Below the pieces are notes generated by a model. The model had not been told where the DNA came from and did no database searches. It worked only from the letters and a program-made list of their open reading frames with translations. DNA of 53,546 nt from an uncultured beta proteobacterium (GTDB taxonomy: Bacteria; Pseudomonadota; Gammaproteobacteria; Burkholderiales; Burkholderiaceae_C), in the NCBI GenBank assembly GCA_903960915.1, contig CAJCCO010000084.1, positions 1 to 53,546 of the forward strand. Direction: 5' to 3'. Made by a program: the position numbers and the translations under genes. Below are positions 1 to 9,011 of the stretch, one piece after another; the stretch's first letter is position 1, and every line of letters starts with the position of its first letter.

Positions 1-120
1 AGGGATGGGGTCGGTTATCGAAATCGAAATCGCGCGAAATCGCGCGCGCGCATCCCAAAGGTGGCGCTTTCCGCCTTGACCGTCTTTGGCGGGTGGGCCG
101 AAGACGGTGCGCGGGCGCGT

Positions 121-185
121 CCCTTTTGCCCCTTTTTGCCCCTCTTGTCCCTTTTATCCCTCTTGCCCCTCTTGTCCCTCTTGCC
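121..185. repeat. Degenerate 9-bp tandem repeat at the rcnA 3' end
   Basis: Read on the minus strand, this stretch is a run of near-identical nonamers of the type CAAGAGGGA/CAAGAGGGG, drifting to CAAAAAGGGG and CAAAAGGGA. The unit keeps the reading frame and encodes Gln-Glu-Gly. The first units extend the end of RcnA. One unit carries TAA where the others have CAA, and this is the stop codon of rcnA. Such short arrays change length easily by slippage. Direct observation of the repeat; the slippage origin is inference. Confidence 0.75.
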
Positions 186-516
186 AGGTTCGCCAGATCA
201 TCCACAAGGCCACAGCGGCCATCAACACAGCCGAGGCGACTTGCAAATAGGCTTCGCTGCCTTGCGTCCACTGGCTGCCAAAGTACAGGCCGGTCAGCGC
301 CACGACCCACACCACGGCGGTATGAGACACGGTGGCTGCCAGCCCCAGCAGCACCGCCTGGCCCACGGTGCCGCGCACGGCAATGATGAAGGCGGCCATC
401 ATGGTTTTGGAGTGGCCGGGCTCCAGCCCGTGCAAAGCACCCAACACAATGGCGCTGGGAATAAACAGCCAGGCGTTGGCGGCGCCTTGTTGCAGCAGGG
501 TAGAAAACTCGGTCAT
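154..516 (-). CDS. rcnA: Nickel/cobalt efflux protein RcnA, N-terminal half only
   Basis: RcnA is an inner-membrane Ni2+/Co2+ exporter. The first ~100 residues match the family closely: an MTEF start, the GLEPGHSK motif (about residues 31-38), MMAAFIIAVRGT, then SHTAVVW and further membrane segments up to WMIWRTW. The protein then runs into a Gln-Glu-Gly repeat and stops at 120 residues, whereas RcnA proteins are usually about 270 or more, with a His-rich loop and a second membrane half containing a GGLIPCP motif. I do not see that second half in the 153 bases left in the window, and sequence beyond position 1 is not available. The stop is a CAA-to-TAA change inside the repeat. The start codon overlaps the stop of the upstream CDF gene (ATGA), so the two are probably translated together. 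It may be a pseudogene or a functional half-protein. Confidence 0.7.
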   Translation of the reverse strand: MTEFSTLLQQGAANAWLFIPSAIVLGALHGLEPGHSKTMMAAFIIAVRGTVGQAVLLGLAATVSHTAVVWVVALTGLYFGSQWTQGSEAYLQVASAVLMAAVALWMIWRTWQEGQEGQEG

Positions 517-1508
517 GGCTGGGGTGTTGGTTGGGTTTCAGAAGTGCCGTGGGTGTTCAGGAGCGGCGCCACGCGGGCATGGTCCAGGTCGGGGCGGCGC
601 CAGGGGTCCACATGGGTCATCAGGTTGAGCACACGGTGGCGTTGCAGCACACGCTGGCGTGCCACCACGGCAATGTCATGGCCGGCTTCCACGCTCAGGG
701 TGGCGTCGACTTCAATGTGCGCGTCCACCACCACCATGTCGCCCATCTTGCGGGTGCGCACGTCGTGTACGCCGCTGACACCCGGTGTTTGCACCAGCGT
801 TTGGCGAATGGCGGCCACTTCTTCTTCGTCCACTGCGCGGTCCATCAGGTCGTGCAGCGCGTCCCAGGCAAAACTCCAGCCCATTTTGCTCACCATGAAG
901 CCCACAATCAGCGCGGCAACCGGGTCCAGAATGGGGTAGCCCGCCAGGTTGCCGATGATGCCCACGCCCACCACCAGCGAGGAGGCCGCGTCGGAGCGCG
1001 CATGCCAGGCGTTGGCCACCAGCATGCCTGATTTAACGCGCTTGGCCACGCCCAGCATGTAGCGAAACAGCAGCTCTTTGGCCGCTAGCGCCCCGCCCGC
1101 CACCCACAGCGCCATTACGTGCACGGTGGCAATCGTCTCGGGCGCTTCCAGCTTGCGCGCGGCCGACCACAGCATGCCCAGACCCACGGCCAGCAACAAG
1201 CTGCCCAGCACCAGCGAGGCCGCCGTTTCAAAGCGTTGGTGGCCATAGGGGTGGTCTATGTCCGCATCTTTCTGGCTGTGGTGGTTGGCAAACAGCACCA
1301 CAAAGTCGGCCACCAGGTCAGACAAAGTATGAATGCCGTCAGCAATCAGACCCTGCGACTTGGCCAGCACGCCCGCCGTAATCTGGCAGATGGTCAGCAC
1401 CAGGTTCACCCCCACGCTGACCCAGGTGCTGCGCGAAGCCGCCGCGCTGCGCTCAGCGGGCGTGTGTTCGGTGTCTTCGCTGTCGTCGGCCAGGTCGGTG
1501 AATTTCAT
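513..1508 (-). CDS. Cation diffusion facilitator (CDF) family metal exporter
   Basis: A 331-residue CDF transporter, expected to swap cytoplasmic divalent metal (Zn2+, Fe2+, Co2+, Ni2+ or Cd2+) for protons at the inner membrane. Membrane segments run from about residue 30 to 210. The metal site can be read as H60/D64 in ADGIHTLSD and H169/D173 in WHARSD, an HD-HD set that in the family often goes with zinc. The loop motif DHPYGHQRFE follows the second membrane segment. A soluble CDF dimerisation domain fills roughly residues 225-310, and the tail is Thr/Pro-rich. It overlaps rcnA by four bases, so the pair forms a metal-efflux operon. No strong Shine-Dalgarno is visible before the ATG. Substrate cannot be settled from sequence alone. 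Confidence 0.9.
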   Translation of the reverse strand: MKFTDLADDSEDTEHTPAERSAAASRSTWVSVGVNLVLTICQITAGVLAKSQGLIADGIHTLSDLVADFVVLFANHHSQKDADIDHPYGHQRFETAASLVLGSLLLAVGLGMLWSAARKLEAPETIATVHVMALWVAGGALAAKELLFRYMLGVAKRVKSGMLVANAWHARSDAASSLVVGVGIIGNLAGYPILDPVAALIVGFMVSKMGWSFAWDALHDLMDRAVDEEEVAAIRQTLVQTPGVSGVHDVRTRKMGDMVVVDAHIEVDATLSVEAGHDIAVVARQRVLQRHRVLNLMTHVDPWRRPDLDHARVAPLLNTHGTSETQPTPQP

Positions 1509-1690
1509 GCAGTGGGGTATAAAAAATGAAGTGGCTAGTGTCGGTCAAATCAGCGCGTGTGACGCGCCAGCTGCGTTCGCCGCAAGTTCAGGCCGCCACT
1601 GATCCAGCGCAACAAACCGGGTGCTGGCGCTTGGTGGTGTGTTGAAAATGCCCCAGCATGCGTCTAGCCGTTTCACAACCCAAGGTACGC

Positions 1691-4261
1691 ATGCCACAAG
1701 ACATTCCCGTAGATGCGGCGCGGACAGAGCCGCAAGCTTGTGTGCAAGCCCAAGCCCAGGGCCTGAACAGTGCCGAGGCCGCCGCCCGCCTGTTGCGCTT
1801 CGGCCCCAACCGGCTTCAGCCCGACACGCAGCGCGCTTTGCTGGTGCAATTTTTGGCGCACTTCAAAAACCCGCTGGTGCTGGTGTTGCTGGTGGCCTGC
1901 GCCATCTCGGGTGTGACGGGCGACGTGACCGGCGCCATCCTCATTGGCCTGATTGTGCTGATGAGTGTCACGCTGGATTTTGTGCAGTCTTACCGCGCCG
2001 GTCGTGCGGCCCAGCACCTGGCCTCGCAGGTGGCAGTAACGGCCAGCGTGCTGCGCGATGGCCAGCCGTGCGAGTTGCCGGTGGCCCAGTTGGTGCCGGG
2101 CGATGTGGTGCTCTTGTCAGCTGGCAGCCTGGTACCGGCCGACGGCCATGTGCTCCAGGCCGATGACTTTTTTGTCAATCAGGCGCAACTCACCGGCGAG
2201 CCTTACCCGGTGGAGAAAAAAGCGGCGGCATGCTTGCCGGGAGACCCCATGTTGGCTGCATCTTTGTCTGAGTCGTCAGATATGGCGCTGGACGCACCCC
2301 ACGCCGTCTTCATGGGTAGCTCGGTGGTGAGTGGCTCGGCCCACGTGCAGATTGCGCGCACCGGCAGTGCCTCGGCCTTTGGCCAGATGGCGCTGAGCTT
2401 GTCGCAACAGGCGCCCCCCACCGCCTTTGAAATTGGCACCCGTCGCTTTGGCATGCTCATCATGCGGCTCACCGTCTTGTTGGTGCTGTTCACGCTGCTG
2501 GTGAATGTGGCTTTGCAGCGGCCTTTGCTGGAGTCGTTCATGTTTGCGGTGGCGCTGGCCGTGGGGCTGACGCCCGAGCTGCTGCCCATGGTGGTGTCGG
2601 TCACGCTCACGCGCGGCGCGTTGCGCATGGCCGCACGCCAGGTCATTGTCAAACGGCCCTCGGCCATTCAAGACATGGGCGCCATGGATGTGCTGTGCAC
2701 CGATAAAACAGGCACCCTGACTGAGGCGCGCATCAAGCTCGAACGCCATGTGGACGCCAGTGGCCAGGACAACCCCCAGGTGTTGGCGCTGGCCTACCTG
2801 AACAGTTATTTTGAGAGCGGCCTGCGCAGTCCGCTGGACGACGCCATCTTGGCCCACGCCGAGGTCGACGTAACGGGCTGGCGCAAGATTGACGAGGTGC
2901 CGTTTGACTTTGAGCGCCGCCGAGTGTCGGTGCTGGTGCAGCGTGAAGAAGACGGGCCGGCCACACGCCGCCTGGTGGTCAAAGGTGCACCTGAAGACAT
3001 CATTCGCCTGTGCAGCCAGTACCAAGACTCAGCCGGCCGCAGCGTAGCGCTGAACGCGGATGCACGCGCGCGCATCAACGCCTTGTTTGACAACCTGGGC
3101 GAAGAAGGCTTCAGGGTGCTTGGCATTGCCTGGCGCGATGTGGCGCTAGACCACCCGCACGCCGTGGTGTCGGACGAAAGCGAGCTGGTGTTTGCCGGCT
3201 TTGCCGCGTTTTTGGATCCGCCCAAAGCCAGCGCCGCGCAGGCCTTGGCGGCGCTGGCCGAAAGCGGTGTGGCCGTCAAAATTGTGACCGGTGACAACGA
3301 GCGCGTCACGCGCCATGTGTGCACCCAACTGGGCGTGGCTATTGAAGGCGTGCTCACCGGCACCGAGGTGCAAGCGCTCAACGACGATGCGCTGCGCGCC
3401 CGCGTGGAGGGCGTGAACCTGTTTTGTCGCGTCAACCCGGCGCAAAAAAATCGCATCATCCTGGCCCTGAAAAGCCGCGGCCATGTGGTGGGTTACCTGG
3501 GCGACGGCATCAACGATGCGCCCTCGCTGCACACGGCCGATGTGGGCTTGTCGGTGCAAGGCGCGGTGGACGTGGCCAAGCAGGCCGCCGACATGATTCT
3601 GCTGGAGAACGACCTGATGGTGCTGCACCAGGGCATGCTGGAGGGGCGGCGCACGTTTGGCAACGTCATGAAGTACATCATGATGGCCACCAGCTCCAAC
3701 TTTGGCAACATGTTCAGCATGGCCGCCGCCACCTTGTTCTTGCCGTTTTTGCCCATGCTGCCTTTGCAGGTGCTGCTCAACAATCTGCTCTACGACGTGT
3801 CTGAAATTGCGCTGCCGCTGGACAACGTGGACGCGCAAGACCTGCAGCAACCGCGCCAGTGGGACATGGGCTTTATCCGCAACTTCATGCTCAGCATTGG
3901 CCCCATCAGCTCGGTGTTTGACTTCTTGACCTTCTACGGCTTGAGCCTGCTGTTTGGCCTGCAAGAAAGCTTGTTCAGAACGGGTTGGTTTGTCGAGTCC
4001 ATGGCCACCCAGGTGCTGGTGATCTTCGTCATTCGCACCCGCCTCAACCCCCTGCGCAGCCGCCCCAATCGCTGGTTGGTTTTGACCTCAGTGGCGGTGC
4101 TGGCCGTGGCCCTGGCCTTACCCTTCAGCCCCTTGGCCCCGCTGCTCGGCTTTACCCCCCTGCCAGCGGTCTACTTTGCCTGGCTAGCCGCCCTGCTGCT
4201 GACCTACCTGCTGGCCGTAGAAGGGGCCAAGCAATGGTTTTACAAACGGCGTGCGGGATAA
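1691..4261 (+). CDS. mgtA: Magnesium-importing P-type ATPase, MgtA/MgtB type (P3B)
   Basis: A P-type ATPase of about 856 residues that would import Mg2+ across the inner membrane using ATP. Key elements: actuator TGEPYPVEK (residues ~168-176, where many P-type pumps have TGES), membrane helix 4 with GLTPELLP, phosphorylation site DKTGTLT (D338), GDNERVT, and the hinge GDGINDAPS. The C-terminal NNLLYDVSEIALPLDNVD block is typical of MgtA and distinguishes it from Ca2+ pumps. I choose the ATG at 1691 because AAGG lies six bases upstream; the in-frame ATG at 1658 has no ribosome site. It is divergent from the CDF gene (182-base gap). I see no obvious Mg2+ riboswitch or MgtL-like leader peptide in that gap. 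Slightly shorter than the E. coli protein (898). Confidence 0.92.
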   Translation: MPQDIPVDAARTEPQACVQAQAQGLNSAEAAARLLRFGPNRLQPDTQRALLVQFLAHFKNPLVLVLLVACAISGVTGDVTGAILIGLIVLMSVTLDFVQSYRAGRAAQHLASQVAVTASVLRDGQPCELPVAQLVPGDVVLLSAGSLVPADGHVLQADDFFVNQAQLTGEPYPVEKKAAACLPGDPMLAASLSESSDMALDAPHAVFMGSSVVSGSAHVQIARTGSASAFGQMALSLSQQAPPTAFEIGTRRFGMLIMRLTVLLVLFTLLVNVALQRPLLESFMFAVALAVGLTPELLPMVVSVTLTRGALRMAARQVIVKRPSAIQDMGAMDVLCTDKTGTLTEARIKLERHVDASGQDNPQVLALAYLNSYFESGLRSPLDDAILAHAEVDVTGWRKIDEVPFDFERRRVSVLVQREEDGPATRRLVVKGAPEDIIRLCSQYQDSAGRSVALNADARARINALFDNLGEEGFRVLGIAWRDVALDHPHAVVSDESELVFAGFAAFLDPPKASAAQALAALAESGVAVKIVTGDNERVTRHVCTQLGVAIEGVLTGTEVQALNDDALRARVEGVNLFCRVNPAQKNRIILALKSRGHVVGYLGDGINDAPSLHTADVGLSVQGAVDVAKQAADMILLENDLMVLHQGMLEGRRTFGNVMKYIMMATSSNFGNMFSMAAATLFLPFLPMLPLQVLLNNLLYDVSEIALPLDNVDAQDLQQPRQWDMGFIRNFMLSIGPISSVFDFLTFYGLSLLFGLQESLFRTGWFVESMATQVLVIFVIRTRLNPLRSRPNRWLVLTSVAVLAVALALPFSPLAPLLGFTPLPAVYFAWLAALLLTYLLAVEGAKQWFYKRRAG

Positions 4262-4266
4262 CCCAC

Positions 4267-4824
4267 TCAATTGCCCAAATTGCCCCAATCTCCCCGCACC
4301 CACTGCGCCTGCGCCTCGGTTTCTATCGTGCCGGGGCGGGCGCTGCGCACTTGGGCAATGGCTGCGTCGGCGCCCAGCCCATTCAAGGTGAGCAGCTTGG
4401 CCACCACCATGCCGGTGCGGCCCAGGCCGGCGGCGCAGTGCACCAGCACGCGGTCACCGAGTGCCAGGGCGGCGTTCAGGGCCGGGGCCTGCTGCTGCCA
4501 GGCGGCCAGTGCGACCGGGCCGGGCGTGCCCATGTCGGTAATGGGAATGTGCAACCAGGTGAGGGGCGTGCTGGCCATGGCCTGGGCAAAGCCGGGCACG
4601 CCAAGCCGCGCAAACTCGGGGCTCTCTACCAGGCTCAACACGGTGCTGGCGCCCCAGGCCTGAATGGCGTCCAGGTCTTGCGCCAGGTCACGCAGCCAGG
4701 CCAGACCGCTGCCGTCCACCCCACGGCGTCCCGGGCAGTGGCTCATCCCCAGCACGCCGCCCTGCGGCAGGGTGATGCTGTTGATGCGTAGCGGGCCCTG
4801 GGCCTTGCTGTGGTTCTCATCCAT
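4267..4824 (-). CDS. Dual-specificity/tyrosine phosphatase-like protein
   Basis: A 185-residue cytoplasmic protein with the cysteine phosphatase signature HCAAGLGRTG: nucleophile C130 and R136 fit the HCx5R loop, and D97 in PITDMGTP is placed as the general acid. This resembles the CDKN3-like/dual-specificity branch, not low-molecular-weight phosphatases. The start at 4824 (MDENHSK) is chosen because the longer reading would overlap the end of the upstream gene. It lies 35 bases after the ABC substrate-binding gene on the same strand, as the last gene of the transporter operon. The substrate is unknown; a phosphorylated protein, an inositol-type phosphate or a small phosphoester are all possible. 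A link with imported phosphorus compounds is only inferred from position. Confidence 0.8.
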   Translation of the reverse strand: MDENHSKAQGPLRINSITLPQGGVLGMSHCPGRRGVDGSGLAWLRDLAQDLDAIQAWGASTVLSLVESPEFARLGVPGFAQAMASTPLTWLHIPITDMGTPGPVALAAWQQQAPALNAALALGDRVLVHCAAGLGRTGMVVAKLLTLNGLGADAAIAQVRSARPGTIETEAQAQWVRGDWGNLGN

Positions 4825-4859
4825 GGCGTGGGTTCCAGCAGGTGCAGGCGTTCCTAGGC

Positions 4860-5879
4860 TCACTTTTTCGGTTCGCTTTTGTTCTCGTAACGCTTGCGCC
4901 ATTCGGCCACCACGCGCGACTGTTCTTTGGCCACCCAGTCAAAGTCCACCTTGATCATTTTTTCGGCAATGTTGGTGGGTACGTTTTCCATTTTTTGCAC
5001 TTTGACCGGTACCGCAGTCACCTCGGCGTTGCGGCCAAAAGACTCCATGGTGGGGGTGGAGATGGCCCAGTCCATCAGCACTTTGGCGTCTTCCAGGTTT
5101 TTGGTGCCTTTCAAGATGCCCCCGGCCTGCATGTCCCAACCGGTGCCTTCATCGGCAATGATCACGTCAATGGGCGCACCATTTGTTTTGACCTTGGCGC
5201 CGCGCACGGGCAGCGACAGGCCCACCACGGTTTCACCCGCGCCGGCCATCTCGCAGGGTTTGTCGCCTGAATGGGTGTAGCTGGCAATGTTCTCGTGCAG
5301 CTTGTCCATGTAGGCCCAGGCTTTTTCTTCGCCCCACATTTGAATCCAGGCCGTCACCATCAGCATGCCGGTGCCAGAAGAGGCAGGGTTGGGCATGATG
5401 ACCTTGCCTTTGTAGGCGGGTTGGGTCAGATCAGCCCACTTCACGGGCTTGGGTAGTTTGGTTTTTTGCGCCTCAATGGTGTTGAAGCACATGGCGCTGG
5501 CCCAGCCATACAGACCCACCCATTGCGGTGGGTTGCGTTTTTCCAGGTAGATGGCGCTCAGGCGCTCCAGACCTTTAGGGGCGTAGGGCGTGAGCATGCC
5601 GTTTTGACCCAGCACCACCAGGTTGGCTGCGGTGTGGGCAAACACCACGTCGGCGCGTGGGTTGTCTTTTTCAGCCATGAGCTTGGCTTGCAAAATGCCG
5701 GTGGAGTCACGCACCCAGTTGACCTTGATGGCGGGGTGGGCCTTGGCAAACTGGTCGGCGTAAATTTTGAGCACATCGGCGCCTGCGCTTGAGTAAACGG
5801 TCAGCTGACCGGCCTGGGCGGTGAGGGCTGCGGCGCTTAACAAAAACGCGCTCATCAGGTGGCTGGTTTTAACAATCAT
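4860..5879 (-). CDS. Periplasmic substrate-binding protein, aminoethylphosphonate/Fe(III)-class ABC importer
   Basis: A 339-residue periplasmic binding protein with a signal peptide (residues 1-23, ending AQA). The mature protein starts QLTVYSSAG, the usual opening of the iron/phosphonate family (cluster D type I binding proteins). Motifs such as NPRADVVF, NPASSGTGM and WADLTQPAYKGKV match proteins annotated as putative 2-aminoethylphosphonate binding components that travel with a fused permease and an ATPase, exactly as here. A good ribosome site (AAGGAG) sits eight bases before the ATG. An Fe(III) substrate cannot be excluded. I see no phosphonate breakdown genes (phnW, phnX, phnA) in the window. 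Confidence 0.85.
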   Translation of the reverse strand: MIVKTSHLMSAFLLSAAALTAQAGQLTVYSSAGADVLKIYADQFAKAHPAIKVNWVRDSTGILQAKLMAEKDNPRADVVFAHTAANLVVLGQNGMLTPYAPKGLERLSAIYLEKRNPPQWVGLYGWASAMCFNTIEAQKTKLPKPVKWADLTQPAYKGKVIMPNPASSGTGMLMVTAWIQMWGEEKAWAYMDKLHENIASYTHSGDKPCEMAGAGETVVGLSLPVRGAKVKTNGAPIDVIIADEGTGWDMQAGGILKGTKNLEDAKVLMDWAISTPTMESFGRNAEVTAVPVKVQKMENVPTNIAEKMIKVDFDWVAKEQSRVVAEWRKRYENKSEPKK

Positions 5880-5930
5880 GAAAATACTCCTTGGTGAAAA
5901 AAGGGTGACGGTCAGGCAAGAGGGGTGCGG

Positions 5931-7634
5931 TCAGGCGCTAGTCCGCCAGGCCTGGAGCCGGCTTAGGATCAGGCGCGAAATGCCCAGGTGCAGCAGGCGC
6001 ACGGTGAGGCTGGCGTAAACCATCAGCGTGGCCATGGCCGCAGCCGACGCGGTGCTGCCCGCTTCATCAAGGTGAATGGCCGCCACCGAGGCCAGCTTGG
6101 TGTCGGCGCCGTACAAGAAAATTACCGCCGACAGCGTGGTCATGGCGTTCAGGAACAGGTAAATCCAGATGTCCAGCAACGCTGGCATGCACACCGGCAA
6201 GGTGACCCGGCGCAGCACCGACATCATGGGTACTTTGAGCGAGGCACCTACGGCCTCAAACTCGCGGTCTACTTGCTTGAGGGCGGTGACTGCGGTGAGG
6301 TGCGGCACGGTGTACAGGTGCCCCAGCGTGTTGATCACCAGAATGGTCATGCCGCCGTACAAAACGCCCAGCGGGTTGCCGGGCTGGTTGATGAACAGCA
6401 GCGTGCCCAGGCCGAGTACCAGGCCCGGCACGGCCATGGGCAACAAGGCCGCCGCGTGCAGCAAGCCACGGCCCAGTTTGTCGGCGCGCGGTTTTTCGGT
6501 CAGGTAGGCACCCATGAAAATCAGCGGCGTGCCCACGCTGGCCACCCACATCGCCATGGTCAGCGAGTTGACAAAGTTTTCCCAGCCCACGCCTTGTACG
6601 TCAAAGGTGTAGTGCTTCAAGCTCATGCTCAGGTTGTAGGGCCAAAATTTAACCAGCGCAGCAAACTGCGCCATGCCCAAAATAGCCAGAATGAACAGAG
6701 TGACCAGCAGGCAGTAGACAAACAGGCTGTTATCAATCAAGCGTCGGGGCTTGGGGGTTAACGCCACCGCGCGTGAGCCCAGCGCCGCGGCCTGCTTGCT
6801 GGCTACAAATCGTTCTAGCAAAAAGGCCAACACGGCAGGTATCAGCAACACCACCGACACCACCGCACCCATGGAGAAGTTCTGTTGGCCCACCACTTCC
6901 TTGTAGATGTCGGTGGCCAGCACGCTGTAGCTGCCGCCAATCACTTTGGCCGCACCAAAATCTGTGAACACGTTCACAAACACCACAATGGCCGCGCCAA
7001 TCAGCCCGTAGCGCACGGCCGGCAGTGTGATGCGAAAGAAGGTGCGCGGGCCGCTGGTGCGCAGGGCGGCGGCGGCTTCATACAGGCGCGAGTCGGCCAG
7101 GGCCAGCGCGGTCATCAAAATAATCACGGCGTGGGGAAAGGTCCACAGCACGCAGGACATGACGATGCCGATGGGGCCGTAAATGGACTCGCCCATCAGC
7201 ACGCTTTTGAGCACGCCCTGGTTGCCAAACCAGTACACCAGGCCAATGGCCTTGAGCAGCGATGGGCTCAGCAGCGGCACCATGGCCATGACCCGGAAAA
7301 AACCACGCCAGCGCATGGTGGTGCGGGTGAGGGCGTAGGCATAGGCAAAGGCCAGCACCACCACAATCACCGTGGTGACGCTGGAGACCAGCAAGCTGTT
7401 GCGAATGGATTGCCAAGGCGAGCCCTTGGCGAAGTAGCTGGTGTAGTTGGCCAAACCCACGTACACGCCATTGGCGTCTTGCAAGCTGCGCACCAGAATC
7501 ATGCTCACTGGCAGCAGCAGCGCCACCAGCATGAACAGGCCGCACGCAATTAGCAGTTTGCGCATCAGGCCGTCGTCGCGGTCGCGCTGCATGGCTGCGG
7601 CCCCGGGCGCACCCAGCTTCCAAGCCAGGCTCAC
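5931..7634 (-). CDS. Fused double-domain ABC permease of the same importer
   Basis: A 567-residue inner-membrane permease made of two BPD_transp_1 halves in one chain. Each half has its own EAA loop that contacts the ATPase: EAAAALRTSGPRTFF in the first half and EAVGASLKVPMMSVL in the second. Two-domain permeases of this size are typical of Fe(III) importers (FbpB type) and of the putative 2-aminoethylphosphonate systems. Its start overlaps the stop of the ATPase gene by four bases (ATGA), which indicates translational coupling. The substrate-binding gene follows after 51 bases, with its own strong ribosome site, consistent with higher expression of the binding protein. Confidence 0.88.
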   Translation of the reverse strand: MSLAWKLGAPGAAAMQRDRDDGLMRKLLIACGLFMLVALLLPVSMILVRSLQDANGVYVGLANYTSYFAKGSPWQSIRNSLLVSSVTTVIVVVLAFAYAYALTRTTMRWRGFFRVMAMVPLLSPSLLKAIGLVYWFGNQGVLKSVLMGESIYGPIGIVMSCVLWTFPHAVIILMTALALADSRLYEAAAALRTSGPRTFFRITLPAVRYGLIGAAIVVFVNVFTDFGAAKVIGGSYSVLATDIYKEVVGQQNFSMGAVVSVVLLIPAVLAFLLERFVASKQAAALGSRAVALTPKPRRLIDNSLFVYCLLVTLFILAILGMAQFAALVKFWPYNLSMSLKHYTFDVQGVGWENFVNSLTMAMWVASVGTPLIFMGAYLTEKPRADKLGRGLLHAAALLPMAVPGLVLGLGTLLFINQPGNPLGVLYGGMTILVINTLGHLYTVPHLTAVTALKQVDREFEAVGASLKVPMMSVLRRVTLPVCMPALLDIWIYLFLNAMTTLSAVIFLYGADTKLASVAAIHLDEAGSTASAAAMATLMVYASLTVRLLHLGISRLILSRLQAWRTSA

Positions 7635-8740
7635 GCGCGGGCTCCGGTTTCTTGCGACACACCGCGCGCAAACAGCTGAATGGCCGAGGGCGCAATGTGC
7701 AGGCCCATGTGCTGGCCGGTCGCCACCGGCTGGGCATCGAGCTCGTTGCGCCGCACATCGACCCGAATCGGCGCGGTGCCCAGGGTGGGCACCTCAAAGT
7801 GCAGGCGCACAAAGGGCCCCAGCGGTTCAATGGCCATCAGTTGCGCGGCCAGGTGGGCGCCGTTGGCCGGTCCTGGCACCACCGATACGTCCTCTGGTCT
7901 GAAGCCGCACACCACATGACCGCCGGTGGCGTGTCCTTGGGTGTCGCAAGCCAGGCTGACGCTCTCGAAGTGGACTGCGGTAGGGCTTTGCACCCGGGCC
8001 TCGACGAAATTCATGACGCCAATAAAGTCGGCCACGAAAGCGCTGGCGGGGTGGGCGTAAATTTCGCCAGGGGTGCCCACTTGTTCCAGCCGGCCTTCGT
8101 TCATGACCACAATGCGGTCGGCCATGGCTTGGGCTTCTTCCTGGTCATGCGTCACCATGATGGTGGTGATGCCCAGGCGCTTTTGCAGGTCGCGAATTTC
8201 ACGGCGCAGGCGCACCCGCACCTTGGCGTCCAAGGCCGACAAGGGCTCGTCCAGCAGCAAAAGTCCGGGGGACGTGGCCAGCGCGCGGGCCAGCGCCACG
8301 CGCTGTTGCTGGCCACCCGACAGCTGCGCCGGGTACTTGCTGCCGTGGCCGTCCAGGCCCACCAGCTGCATCAGTTCTTCCACGCGCTGGTCAATGCCAG
8401 TAGGCAGGGGGCGCTGGTTTTGCATGCCAAAGGCAATGTTTTGCGTGCTCGTCATGTTGGGAAACAAGGCGTAGGACTGGAACACGATGCCAAAGTCGCG
8501 CTCTGAGGGGGGCAGCTGGCTGATGTCGCGTCCGTCTTGCGCGATGTGGCCTTCAGACTGGTGCTCCAGCCCGGCAATGCAGCGCAGCAGGGTGGTTTTG
8601 CCACATCCTGAGGGGCCCAGCAGGCAGACAAACTCGCCACGCGCCATGGTGAAAGACACTTGGTCTAGCGCGGTGAAGGGGCCGAATTTTTTGGACAGTG
8701 CAGTGATCTGCAAGTAGGGAGCGGCCGGGGTGGATGGCAT
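7631..8740 (-). CDS. ABC importer ATPase, aminoethylphosphonate/Fe(III) class
   Basis: A 369-residue ATPase that powers the importer. Walker A is GPSGCGKTT (about residues 38-46), the signature is LSGGQQQRVALARAL, Walker B is LLLLDEPLSALD, and the switch His is in VTHDQEEA. The C-terminal ~120 residues form a TOBE-like regulatory domain, as in FbpC/PotA-type ATPases. It is the first gene of the operon ATPase-permease-binding protein-phosphatase. The upstream gap to the divergent P-type ATPase is 301 bases and must hold the operon promoter; I could not assign -35/-10 boxes with confidence. Confidence 0.9.
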   Translation of the reverse strand: MPSTPAAPYLQITALSKKFGPFTALDQVSFTMARGEFVCLLGPSGCGKTTLLRCIAGLEHQSEGHIAQDGRDISQLPPSERDFGIVFQSYALFPNMTSTQNIAFGMQNQRPLPTGIDQRVEELMQLVGLDGHGSKYPAQLSGGQQQRVALARALATSPGLLLLDEPLSALDAKVRVRLRREIRDLQKRLGITTIMVTHDQEEAQAMADRIVVMNEGRLEQVGTPGEIYAHPASAFVADFIGVMNFVEARVQSPTAVHFESVSLACDTQGHATGGHVVCGFRPEDVSVVPGPANGAHLAAQLMAIEPLGPFVRLHFEVPTLGTAPIRVDVRRNELDAQPVATGQHMGLHIAPSAIQLFARGVSQETGARA

Positions 8741-8930
8741 GGGCGTAATACTTGTTATGGAGGTCTAAAGGGCGATTGGCGAACATTGCCAAGGGTTGTT
8801 TCCAACGCCCCATGTGCAAAAAATAAAAGCATAGACCATGCCTGAAACGCCGTCAATGCAGGCCTTCCCGGGGGGGTACAAGCGACTGACAGCGTCTTTT
8901 CTGGTGCGCTGCACGCCGTCCTGGGCAAGA

Positions 8931-9011
8931 AAGCACTGTTCTAGTGCTTCATGCGCTGTGCTTCAGGGCGTTGGTAATCACAGGGGCGTCTTTGACAGCC
9001 GTCAATGCCCC
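8931..9011 (+). promoter_or_regulatory. Inverted repeats in the 301-base divergent spacer before the P-type ATPase gene
   Basis: The 8741-9041 spacer has no convincing gene. It contains a perfect inverted repeat AAGCACT (8931-8937) / AGTGCTT (8943-8949) with a five-base spacer. Further on is a nested hairpin, GGGGC (8983-8987) with GCCCC (9007-9011) enclosing TTGAC (8992-8996) with GTCAA (9001-9005). The second lies 30 bases before the chosen ATG at 9042 and would fold in the mRNA leader. The first could be a protein operator for either divergent gene. Pairing is directly visible; function is inferred. Confidence 0.4.

Noticed and set aside
1509..1690. Mg2+ riboswitch or leader peptide before mgtA
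   Set aside because: No recognisable M-box or MgtA leader structure and no small proline-rich ORF in 182 bases.
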